DNA from: Saccoglossus kowalevskii
Lineage: Eukaryota; Hemichordata; Enteropneusta; Harrimaniidae
DNA length: 15,992 nucleotides
Direction: 5' to 3'
NCBI RefSeq assembly: GCF_000003605.2
Contig: NW_003113469.1
Location: forward strand, 29,317-45,308
In this document: in pieces, positions 1 through 9,239 of the stretch
How the letters are laid out: the number at the start of each line of letters is the position of its first letter
Position numbering within the stretch: the first letter of the stretch is position 1
The notes under the pieces: model-generated
What the model saw: the letters and a program-made list of their open reading frames with translations, nothing else
Told to the model about the DNA's origin: nothing
Databases searched by the model: none
Translations under genes and position numbers: made by a program

Positions 1-42
1 TTCTATTTGTTTGTTTACAAACATTGTGTTTGTATTGTTTTT

Positions 43-74
43 GACTCCGATGTGCGAAGCACACAATGGGAGTC
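43..74. repeat. Nested inverted repeat (hairpin) at the head of the first repeat array
   Basis: The outer arms GACTCC (43-48) and GGAGTC (69-74) are perfect complements. Inside them TGTGC (51-55) and GCACA (59-63) form a second stem around a GAA loop. A GT-rich stretch (about 89-115) and the tandem repeats beginning near 127 follow directly, so the hairpin may mark the end of a repeat element. A related string, 'acacatgggagt', recurs near 990-1001 just past the array. Seen directly; function unknown. Confidence 0.5.
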
Positions 75-126
75 TTTGCAGTTAGTTTGTCTGTATGTGT
101 GTGTGTATGTGTGTCCGACTGTTCGA

Positions 127-980
127 CTGCTATCTCAAGAATTATACATTGGTTTTTGATGAAACTTGGTGCATAGATGCTCTGGACCAATGCGCAGATT
201 TGTTCAGGTTTTGGTAAAAATCCATGCATATTAATTACCTAAATCGCATGATAATTAGCTAATTTTTAGCTGTTGCACTGATATCTGAAGAACCGCACAT
301 TGGATTTTGATGAAACTTGGTACATAGATGCTCTGAATTTATGCGCAGATTTTATTAGTTTTTGGTAAATATCCGTGCATATTAATTATCTAATTTGCAT
401 AATAATTAGCTAATTTTTATCTGCTCCTTGACTGCTCCACTGATATCTGAACAACCACTCACTGGATTTTGATGAAACTTGGTACATAGATGCTCTGAAC
501 TTAAGCACAGATTTGACTAGTTTTTGGTAAAAATCCGTGCATATTAGTAATTTGCATAACGATTAGTTTTTTCCACTGGTACCTCAAGTACTAATCATCA
601 CATTTCAATGAAACTTCGTACATAGATGTCATAGGATACTGCGCAGACCTGATAGTTTTTAGCATAATTAATTAGTTTTCAGCTTTGGATATTTCGAGTA
701 GTAAGCATTACATTTCATCGAAACTTAGTACATACATACTCAAGGACTAGGCAGAGACCTGATTAGTTTCAGGGTTAATATTTAAGCATATTAATCACGT
801 AATTTGCATAATTAATCATTTTTCACCTTTCACACATATCTCAAGTACTAATCACCACACTTTAATGAAACTTTGTACAAAGATGCTAGAGGACAACGTA
901 CAAACCTGATTAGTTTGGGGTTGAAATCTGTTCATATTAATTTTCTGATTTGCATAATTAGTATTTTAATGTGTCTCCAA
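127..980. repeat. Degenerate tandem repeat, about six units of 110-160 bp
   Basis: Units begin near 127, 279, 440, 577, 689 and 835. Each has the same order of blocks: 'atatctcaagtacta', then 'tttgatgaaacttggtacat', 'agatgctct', 'gcgcagatttgattagttt', 'catattaatt' and 'taatttgcataattag'. Units 2 and 3 are closest to each other; units 4 to 6 are more diverged and shortened. Every frame is broken by stops, so the short open frame at 873-1064 is an accident of the repeat. This looks like an old satellite or the inner array of a non-autonomous element. Confidence 0.8.
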
Positions 981-1729
981 TACTCTCAACACATGGGAGT
1001 TCTTTCTATGCTTTCATTGATTATAGTTAAACGGTCTTTGCCTCACACTGTTGACATTTCGTGAGCTGTCACAAGTAGAACATCCTAAAAGGTTGTTTAT
1101 AATAACCATTAAACGTGCAAACACGATTTACATAATTTACAAGCCTGTATATGAATAATGATTGCATCATTTTGCTATAAACTAGATGCCGGAATGTTCC
1201 ATATATTAATAACATGTTAGAAACAAGAATCAGTGTTTTGGGGGAGTTATAATCACTTTAATGATTGTTTATACAAATCAGCCATACACTTAACTTAGGT
1301 TTCACAGTTGAAGACGGAAGATGAAACCCTAAAAACTTTATTTTGTAAAGTATTATTTTGTTGGTGTATTGTTCAACAACAAAAGATTGTGATAATGTGT
1401 TTTGATTTATTATACCAATGTGTCCACTTTCAATGAACACAAATTCAATGAGCTTATTAAGTCTCACGAACAGAAAATCAAGGTGTAGATAATGGCTGTA
1501 GTTAATTCATAACAAAGACAATTATTGATGCCTCAGAACTTCGATATTTTTGCATGTTATATTTATGGTAGAGCTAACAATGTTAACAATGTCCAAGTGG
1601 TTTTTGTTTCAACATGTTTGTGTTCTTGTAAATACTTTACTGCGTGAGTAAGTTAATACTTCAACATTTATATGCAATTCACTTCTGAGTTGTTAAAGTA
1701 TATACCTTTGTGAAGTAATATTCATGAGC
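981..1729. other. Unassigned AT-rich stretch
   Basis: I see no gene. A 69-codon minus-strand open frame at 1258-1467 has no motif I recognise, and its length is unremarkable at this base composition. From about 1640 the sequence begins to resemble the 65 bp repeat that follows ('gtgagtaagttaatacttc'). Confidence 0.5.
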
Positions 1730-2215
1730 GAGTAAGTTTGATTAAGCAGTGAATAACAGTGAGTATTACTTCCATATAGATACTACATCAACAAAAACTT
1801 TCATAATAAAACAGTATTGGTTAGTGAGTAGTTCTTCTACATGGATATTACTTCATCCAGCCATTTTATAATAATACTGTATTTGTTAGTGAGTAGTTAT
1901 TCTACTGCAATAGTAGACCAATATCACGTTTCATAAAAATACAGTATTTCGTATTCAGTAGTTTTTTCACATGAATAATACATAAACAATCCTTTCATAA
2001 TAGAATAGTATTGTTAGAGAGTAGTTCACCATAAGCATATTTTACTAATAAGCCCGTTAATACAGATTTGGTTAGTTAGTAGTTTTTGTACATGGATATT
2101 ACATAAATCAGCCTTTTCATAATAATACAGTATTTGTTAGTAAGAAGTTTATTTCCACGTGAATATAATATCAAACAGCTCGTTCAAAATAATACAGTAT
2201 TTGGTATTTTTCTCA
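1730..2215. repeat. Tandem repeat of about 65 bp, about seven units
   Basis: The anchor 'cagtatttgttagtgagtag', or a close variant, recurs at 1812, 1877, 1942, 2006, 2063, 2128 and 2195, giving spacings of 65, 65, 64, 57, 65 and 67 bp. Between anchors each unit carries 'ttctacatggatattacttca' and 'ccttttcataataata' type blocks. A partial unit precedes the first anchor (about 1730-1811). Divergence among units is moderate. No open frame crosses the array. Short-period satellite-like repeat. Confidence 0.75.
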
Positions 2216-3025
2216 ACGTAAACATTATATGTAAAGCCGTGGTCATTACACCAACAACCCTTTTCCACTTATTATAACTCCATTCATGTATGTATGTATG
2301 TATACAGGCTTTGATTGACAAAAAAAAACGCATCATTATTTTTAGTACGCTTTTCAACATCTAACATGCCGACTTGCATTATCTTGATGTGACGAAAAAA
2401 TAACAATAGCTATGGTTCTAAGGTAATACCAATTGTTTACTATATAGTAATTAAAAACAATTCATATAGGTTAATTAAAGTAGAAGCCTACTCATGAATG
2501 CAAATAACCAGGATTTATTCTTTTTCTCAAAAAATGTACTTCCAGATATTATAAGGAAATTAAAAATTCGAGAAAATGATGGTTGCATTTTAGTGGATAT
2601 ATGCCGTTTGACAGTATTATAATGCTTCTACCATAGGTTCCTATGGCAGGGATATTTTGCCTTATCTCAAACTATAGCCTAAAATAATCATATATCTCTA
2701 ATGATGGGGTACTTATTGTTGTAAAAAAATATTTTAAAATGTGGATTTTAAATAGTATCAGAAATTGCATATTTTCTTCAATAAAATTGAAAAAAATATT
2801 GGACAAGTTTCTTAAAAGACGTCACTGTAACACACAAAATAATATTTATTTTTTCCATGGGGCAATAATTCATGATTTTACATAATAGACCAATGGAAAA
2901 TGATTTTCGATTTATTACCAACTTTCTGACGAATAATGTTCTTAATACAAAGTACAACAATTGTTAGTAAAACCTGTAATGTTATTCACGAGAGTAACAC
3001 AGTAAATGTTTTCATTTTATATGAA
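2216..3025. other. Unassigned AT-rich stretch with a small microsatellite and a hairpin
   Basis: I see no gene. The stretch contains a run of about four ATGT units (about 2285-2303) and a tight palindrome, CCATAGG-tt-CCTATGG (2631-2646). The minus-strand open frame at 2778-2960 has no recognisable motif. Confidence 0.5.
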
Positions 3026-5220
3026 TTTCTGGAACACTATGAAATTTACAGGTAATATTGTTCTCTCACTGCAATTTCTCAAATTATTTTTGTATTTCGT
3101 GTCTTTGTGTGGCTTCCACATTCTACATCATTCAAAGATATTATCTGCTTTGTTGCGCAAACTAATTTGCATAATCCTTACACATAATAGAATATTACTT
3201 CAGGTCAAATACGCTAAATTTACTCTAGGGAGTTTTTTTTCCGCTACAAATTGTGCGTTGTGCTAGATACAGATTCAAACTGATTTAGTACTGAGGAATG
3301 AAACCTGCTAAGGGGTCCAAATCACATGGGCTTAACTAGTGTATGTGACTTTTGAAGTAAAAAATGTACTTGTATTCCGTAGAGATGCCTTCTGTCTGCT
3401 ACTAAATTTCTGAACTAGTATGCAAAATTACAGATAACACTGTCTTCGTAGTTATATTTGTTTCTGTGCATCTGTACGGGTTCTACTTGTCAGTGTCACT
3501 TTTGGAATCATGTCAAGATATTATCATCGTAATTGAGCGAATTAATTTGCATAATCGTCACTATAATATAATTTTACAAAATATAGGTTTTTTTTCACAC
3601 TTATGCTCAAGAAATATGTTCTGACAAATAAACTAACTGCTTTGTTGCGCACAATAATTTGCATAATCGTTACTAATAATAGAATTACTCCAGTCAAATC
3701 AGGATCAGGATATATATTCTGCCAAATACGCTAAAGTTTCTCCAGAGATATCTTGTTTCCGCTACTAAATTTCTAAAATATTATGCAAATTTACAGATTA
3801 CTGTGTTTTCGTAATTTATTTTTATTTCTGTGCCTGTGCACGGGTTCTACTTGTCAGTGTTACATTTGCAGTCTTCTTAAGATATTATTAATTGCACAAA
3901 ATAATTTACATAATCGTCACCTATCACGTAATTTGACAATAAACAGTGTTTTCACACTTACGCTCAGGAAATATCTTCTGCCAAATCCGCTAAATTTCCT
4001 CTAGAGATTTCTTCTGTGAGCTACCAAGTTTCTGAAATAGTATGCAAAATGACAGACAACACTATCTTTGTAATCTATTTTTATTTCTGTGCATGTGTAC
4101 GGGTTCTACTTGTCAGTGTTACATTTGCAATCTTCTTAAATATTATCAATTGCGCCAATTAATTTGCATAATCGTCACCTGTCATATAATTTTACAATAG
4201 ACAGTGTTTTCACACTTACGCTCAGTAAATATCTTCTGCCAAATACGTTAAATTTCCTCTAGAGATGTCTTCTGTGTGCTACACAATTTCTGAAATATTA
4301 TGCAAATGTACATATAACACTGTCTTCGTAATTTATTTTTGTTTCTGTGCATGTGTACGGGTTCTACTTGTCAGTGTTACATCATTTGCAATCTTCTTAC
4401 GATATTATCAGTTGCGCGAATTAATTTTAGTAATCGTCATCTATCACATAATTTTACACTATAGAATGTTTTCACACTTACGCCCAAGAAATATCATCTA
4501 ACAAATACACTAAATTTTCTCTGAGATGTCTTGTTTTCGCGAACAAATTTCTGAAAGAGAAAGCAAAATTACACATAACACTGTCTTCGTAATTTATTTT
4601 TGTTTCTGTGCATGTGTACGGGTTCTACTTGTCAGTGTTACATTTGCAATCTACTTAAGATATTATCAATTGTACAAATTAATTTGCATAATCGTCACCT
4701 ATAATGTAATTTGACAATGTACGGTGTTTTCATACTTGCGGTCAGGAAATATCTTCTGCCAAATACACTACATTTCCTATATAGATGCCTTTTGTCCGCT
4801 ACCAAATTTCTTAAATATTATGCAAAATTACAGATAACACTGTCTTCGTTTTTATTTCAGTGCATGTGTATGGGTTCTACTTGACATTGTATGGGTTTTA
4901 TCTGTCGCTCAGAAAATATCGTCTACCAAGTATTCTAAATTAAGAGATTCCTTGTTTCCGCTAAATTACAAATTATGCAGTCTTTGTAATAATTTATTTT
5001 TGTTTCTGTGCCTGTGTGCCGGTTCTGTATTTTGGTATTACATTCGTCTTAAGAAAAAAATCAACTTAATTTGGCGAAATAATTTGAATAATCGTCTCCT
5101 GTCGTTTAATTTTACACTATACTGCCATTTCACTCTTACGTTCAGGCAATTTCGTCGGCCAAATACGCTAAATTTCCCCCACAAGAGAGGTCTTGTTACC
5201 GCTACCTAATATTCTCGTCG
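3026..5220. repeat. Long tandem repeat, about eight units of about 260 bp
   Basis: Units start with 'tttctgaaatattatgcaaa' near 3026, 3407, 3770, 4029, 4287, 4548 and 4806, with a shortened last unit from about 4960. Spacings of 259, 258, 261 and 258 bp between units 3 and 7 show the basic period. Units 1 and 2 are longer (381 and 363 bp); unit 2 holds a partial duplication near 3640-3760. Conserved blocks in order are 'cactgtcttcgtaatttatt', 'tgcatgtgtacgggttctac', 'ttgtcagtgttacatttgca', 'taatttgcataatcgtcacc', 'gtgttttcacacttacgctc' and 'atatcttctgccaaatacgc'. Several units read as similar short open frames by chance. Satellite-like array. Confidence 0.9.
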
Positions 5221-5989
5221 TTTATCACTTCTTAATAATTGATTAGGTAATTTTTGAGATATTCTGCTTTGAGCATGGAAAGGTTGTTGCGTGCTATACT
5301 TAGTTGATTGTTTACACAAAGTAAAAAATACCAACTCTTTAAGGTAGATGCCTAATCATAACGTTTAAAAAAGTTGATTATAAATAACATAACAGTGTTT
5401 AGTGGTTTATTGTGTAATATCACAGGAACGTATGGTAAAACCGGTACAATACGCACAAAATGGCCGTTATTCAATAAAATACAATCATCATTATCTCAAC
5501 TCAATATTCTTACTGCATAATGATGGCGTCAATCGCCGGACATTCAACAAAAATGTGAATGAAAGTTTTTAAGCAAGATTTTCCTCAACAACAAAAAAAA
5601 CAACAGTAGTGTATGCTCCATGCATTAAACGCTATTGCAAGTCTCCCTCTCGTTTTGTGATGGTGATGTTTTTGTGAATAGCATCCTCTTTGAGTTTGTA
5701 TAGTGGCAAATTCGGCTCATCTGAGAAATGGAGGTGGTCTGATTTACTAAGTTGTATTTTAATATTGTATTTATTGTTACTTTCTATTTACCGGAAAAAA
5801 TATAGTTGATGTAGAACATTCAAACGATAATCAATTGTGCTGCTGGAGTGTGTGTTGACTTTATTAACAAAACATACGCTAGGAGCCAGGTTTTTTTTCC
5901 AAAGCAAAAAAAGATCAAGTACCCTACAAACTTCTGCAGCGGTAACGGTTCATTTCGCACTGGATTCAGCAAGAATAGTACATAGTGTT
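5221..5989. other. Unassigned stretch
   Basis: I see no gene or repeat that I can name. An A-rich patch with CAACAAC-type sequence lies near 5586-5606. The plus-strand open frame at 5837-6100 overlaps the minus-strand LINE remnant and is probably not coding. If the LINE remnant runs further on the minus strand its 3' end would lie here, but I could not locate it. Confidence 0.4.
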
Positions 5990-6410
5990 TTCCATCTGAT
6001 AAATTACAATCTAGAATTTAAAATAAGGCAAATGGGTGACAATTTGCCCACTACACCCAATGTCTGTCTGGCCAAAAAAGGTCTACAAAGAGTGGAGTGA
6101 GAAACCAATATTAAAGGAAGTGGATACACTATAAAATCGATAAACTAACTGTGATGAAAGCAACCCCAACACTCCATTTTGTTTTTTAACTTTTTGCTTT
6201 ACTTCAGTCCAGTTTGTGTCCATATTTGTTATGATGTTATCCAAATATACACTTAATGCCCAAGGGAAATTTGTCATTATTACGCCCGATGCCAACCTAC
6301 ACTCTTTTTTGTAGATTTTGAATTTGTAACCATTCTAATAGTTTATAGAAGCCTTGCTTTCGCGTGATGAATATTCTTACGTCATCATCGTACTGATAAA
6401 CAAATCATTT
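5990..6410 (-). pseudogene. LINE remnant B: reverse transcriptase motif C, thumb and FW..HW motif (Tx1/L1-like)
   Basis: On the minus strand the piece begins at a QYDDDVRIFIT box (YDDD at 6381-6392), the usual YADD catalytic motif with Ala replaced by Asp, followed by an LLEWLQI segment. It then changes frame into the open frame at 6295-6083. That frame carries VYLDN, NWTEVKQKV and SSQLVYR, spaced as in the thumb region of Tx1/L1-type LINE polymerases, where a VYLG box, an NW..v..KV helix and a QLSYRGR segment occur in that order. After another frame change FVDLFWPDRHWV (about 6090-6050) matches the FW..HW motif downstream of the thumb. At least two frameshifts and several stops make it non-functional. 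Family membership is by remembered motif order, not a search. Confidence 0.72.
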
Positions 6411-6600
6411 GTGTGTTCTTATAACATACAAATGTTTTTAGATTTCCTAATTTCGGTATTGATGACATTTGAACTCTAAGCTCTGTGCTTGAAAGGTTTG
6501 AGTTGATGCATGGCGTCATCACCATTTCTTTTGAAGAAGTTACGAAACATTTAAAGTTCTTGTCAGTGGGCGCCTCACACACAAATTCTACCCATGACAC
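6385..6600 (-). other. 71-codon open frame just upstream of LINE remnant B
   Basis: The frame reads continuously from MSWVEFVCEAP and ends on the TGA overlapping the YDDD box of remnant B in another frame. Its C-terminal part, with SSIPKLGNLKT, could be the polymerase segment leading into motif C, where an IRG..IP..G type string is expected. The N-terminal half (APTDKNFKCFVTSSKEM) shows no motif B (GCPLSP-like) and I do not recognise it. It may be part of the same LINE, or unrelated sequence joined by deletion. Confidence 0.3.
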
Positions 6601-7145
6601 GTCAGCAAGAAAATACTCACTGTGCTATTCATGCGAGAGGCCACAATAATTTAATCGGAGCGCGCCTCAACATATGGTTGCACGGAAACACATTCTACAT
6701 TTTCACAGCAAACAGTATGATTTCCTGAATTTAGATGAATTTAGACTTGGGTGTGGAATCCATTTGAATGGACGCCTCCACCTTGGTTGCCGTTCACCTT
6801 GCCACATCTAGAAAACCAAACACCTCCCAAAAAGCCAAAATAACCCAGTAAAACATCACAAATACTTACAAAAGATTGTATAAAAAATAACCCGAGAGCT
6901 CCGTCGGCAGGCCAGTCACACTTCTAACCGGAGAGGTTAAGACACATCCGGCCAAATGTTAATACTAAAATGTAACGTGTTGTGTAATTACGTACAAACA
7001 AGCAAAGGCGTTGGGTGAAATGCATTAAAGCAGACTCGGAAAAGAATTAACAAGATTGAACCGAACAACAAGTTGAACTATAGAAACGTAAAAACAACCA
7101 CTGATAAAAAATAGTGTGAATTCAAGTTCTCAAATAGATTTGTGA
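6601..7145. other. Unassigned stretch
   Basis: I see no gene, repeat array or RNA gene. Base composition is somewhat more GC-rich around 6760-6960 than in the flanks. The stretch upstream of 7166 ends in a pyrimidine-rich tract followed by CAG, discussed with the open frame that follows. Confidence 0.4.
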
Positions 7146-7475
7146 GTTGTCATTTTTTGTTGGACAGAGAGCGTCACGTGTGGTCCGAATGTATTTGAAC
7201 CTGTTCTCCTGTTTAACGAGTTTGAAGTACTGTTACTCGGATTTAATTCTGCTGGTGATGCGAGTTTTAAAAATGTCAACCAAAAAACATCCCTCCAATT
7301 TATTACGCCGGAAGATATGCTTAGGGACGGATCATTTATTATAGCCGGGGTAGGGCCGGCAAATTCCGGATGGGGGGGGGGCTCCTTATTTCTGAAGTAT
7401 CAAGATAGGGGTCAGTTTTTTTCAGATAGCATTCGAGAGGGGGTCACCTTATTTATAAAATATTGCAAATTATAA
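7146..7475 (+). other. Unrecognised 109-codon open frame without an early ATG; possible exon or repeat-derived sequence
   Basis: The frame is open from the codon after the TGA at 7143-7145 to the TAA at 7473-7475; the first in-frame ATG is only at 7317. Its conceptual product has a soluble-protein composition (NVFEPVLLFNEFEV, SLQFITPEDMLRDGSFII) rather than the Phe/Leu/Ile/Asn/Lys/Tyr-rich, low-complexity look of chance frames here. A tract 'cattttttgttggacag' ending at 7167 would be a good splice acceptor, and a GT at 7350-7351 (GGGGTAGGG) could be a donor, giving a 182 bp exon. A G10 run at 7372-7381 lies in the second half, so the frame there depends on an error-prone homopolymer. The shorter open frame at 7147-7344 overlaps in another frame and looks less protein-like. 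I do not recognise the family. Confidence 0.3.
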
Positions 7476-8060
7476 GTTACAACATGCCATACTTTCTTCA
7501 CAGAATTTTGCAAGTATAAACTGTTACTTTCTTTCCAGGCTGGTATTATCGGCATTGTATTTCTATAGCATTTCGAAATTATTACACTAGCAAATATCGG
7601 TATTTTAATGATACTTTATTGCGGTGCACCACAGAAACAATTTATGGCGTATGGCAGCAAATGATATAAAAACTTGTGAAATGGAATATTAACAATATTG
7701 CAACAATTAATTCCAAAACATTAAATGTGAAAATAGCACAATATTTTCTGTTGCTGTAAGTCTGGAATATGATTTGTAAATATAAACTGTAAACAGAAAT
7801 AACTATTTATTAATTTATATTGACTACAGAACAATAAATTAAATAAAACAAGCCATGCATGGCACAGTCCCTGTTAGTTATCGAATTTAGGATATATAGT
7901 TTTGTTTATAGTAATATAGCTGGAATATAACCATGTTAGGAATATGATTATGATGATTGTTTAACATTAAAATGATTGACATTTCTATCTGGTCGTCAAA
8001 CGACTACTTGTCCACATTGAGAGATATTGCTCTGGGACAGCATTAATTAAAATATAATCA
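7476..8060. other. Unassigned AT-rich stretch
   Basis: I see no gene. The last 60-70 bases (about 7985-8060) resemble a degraded lead-in to the repeat array that follows ('gagagatattgctctgg'). Confidence 0.4.
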
Positions 8061-8950
8061 GTCGAAGCATGTCAGAGATGGCTCTAGAAGCCCATTCATT
8101 AAAACAAAATGGCTGCCATTCAACCATTTTGAATCCGATCTGAAAAATACAATGACGTGCGCATCAGGAACTCGTAATGTCTAATGTATGTTATAAGTTT
8201 GAACGAAATCCATCCACAAATGCCAGAAATGCTCCATATTTGATGATTTTTTAGGACAAAAATGACCACCATTCTGCCACTATGATTAGGATCGTCACTA
8301 AATAATAAATCTGTATATCTATGACATGATGTATAATGAATATTAAAGATTTGAACATAATCAGTCAAAGCATGTCAGAGATATGGCTCTAGAAGCCCAT
8401 TCATTGAAACAAAATGGCCGCACGTCAGCCATTTTGAATCCAATCTTGATCCAATAAAATGACGTGCATCATAAACCCGTAATGTCTAACGAATGTACAA
8501 AGTTTGAACGAAATCCATCCATAAATGTCAGAAATGCTTGATATTCGATGATTTTTTTGCAAAAAAATGGCCACAATTCGGCCATTTTTAATAGGATCGT
8601 CAAACTGATATATATATATTTATATCTATGACAATATGTATAATGAATATTTAAAATTTAAACATAATCAGTCAAAACAAGTCAGAAATATGGCACCGAA
8701 ATAACAATCATTAAAATCTTATCTGAAAAACAAAATGACGTGCATGAAGATCCTAAAATGTCCAATGTATATACCAAGTTTGAACAAAATCAATCTGAAA
8801 ACAGCCGAGAAATGCTTAATTTTGATGATTATTCAGTTCAAAAATGGCTGCCATTCAGCCATCTTAAATCAGATCGTGAAATATATAATTGATGTGCATA
8901 TGTATAATGCCATTTATGATGTATGTGTGAAGTTGCTTTATGTAAATGTG
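8061..8950 (+). repeat. Tandem array of three units of about 305 bp with internal palindromic cores
   Basis: Units start with 'cagtcaaagcatgtcagaga' or a variant near 8061, 8364 and 8671, spaced 303 and 307 bp. Blocks in order are 'ggctctagaagcccattcat', 'acaaaatggctgccattcag', 'ccattttgaatccgatc', 'aaaatgacgtgcat', 'aagtttgaacgaaatccatc', 'gccagaaatgcttgat', a second 'aaatggc...gccatttt' core and 'gtataatgaatatt'. The ATGGC/GCCAT core appears twice per unit, so the basic module may be about 150 bp. Unit 3 is the most diverged. A further copy lies inverted at 15646-15960. Short open frames here (8120-8368 minus, 8735-8953 plus) belong to the repeat. Confidence 0.88.
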
Positions 8951-9239
8951 TAAATTATACCACAATAAATAAATATTAGTAAGTGGAAATAAATAGGTTG
9001 ACAGATTTTAGGCTATTAATTATATGCAGTTTGAAATCACTGTCACATGACTGAAAGTATGGAGATTTACAGGAAACAAAATACAGCATGATATAAAAAT
9101 AGTAATATAGAATATATATAAAAGAATATAAAATATAACAATCTTTGGTTTATCTTATTCTTTATTTATATTTCTATATTTCCCAGCTACTTCTCTTTTT
9201 TCCTTGATACTACTTGAACTTGAATTACGTCTTTCAAGC
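8951..9239 (+). other. AT-rich leader before the gypsy gag, with a possible 5' LTR fragment
   Basis: A TATA-like TATATAAAAG lies at 9115-9124, about 116 bp before the gag ATG at 9240. The blocks TATATAAAAG, ATAAC, TTTGGTTTAT, TTTCCCAGCTACT and ATACTA (about 9115-9214) occur in the same order as related blocks in the candidate 3' LTR (about 12810-12892): TATTAAAG, ATTAAC, TTTTGGTGTAT, TTCCCAGTACT and ATACTA. This suggests a truncated and diverged 5' LTR end. I could not recognise a tRNA primer-binding site, and the 5' part of the 3' LTR has no counterpart upstream. Confidence 0.3.

Noticed and set aside
3006-5209. Five short plus-strand open frames rich in Phe, Cys and Tyr (3006-3266, 3783-4004, 4265-4501, 4526-4714, 4952-5209) as a small gene family
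   Set aside because: They follow the repeat period, start and end at different points of the unit, and are no longer than expected by chance in homogenised AT-rich repeats.
127-5220. Regularly spaced repeats as possible CRISPR arrays
   Set aside because: Units are 65-260 bp, diverge along their whole length and have no conserved repeat with unique spacers. The window is animal-like, and no cas-like gene is present.
6381-6386. GTAAGA on the minus strand as a splice donor for the 71-codon frame at 6385-6600
   Set aside because: That frame stops before the donor, and the same bases fall in the LINE YDDD box, which explains them better.
7372-7381. G10 run as a G-quadruplex
   Set aside because: A single uninterrupted run with only short G runs nearby is weak support, and its length may be a sequencing or assembly artefact.
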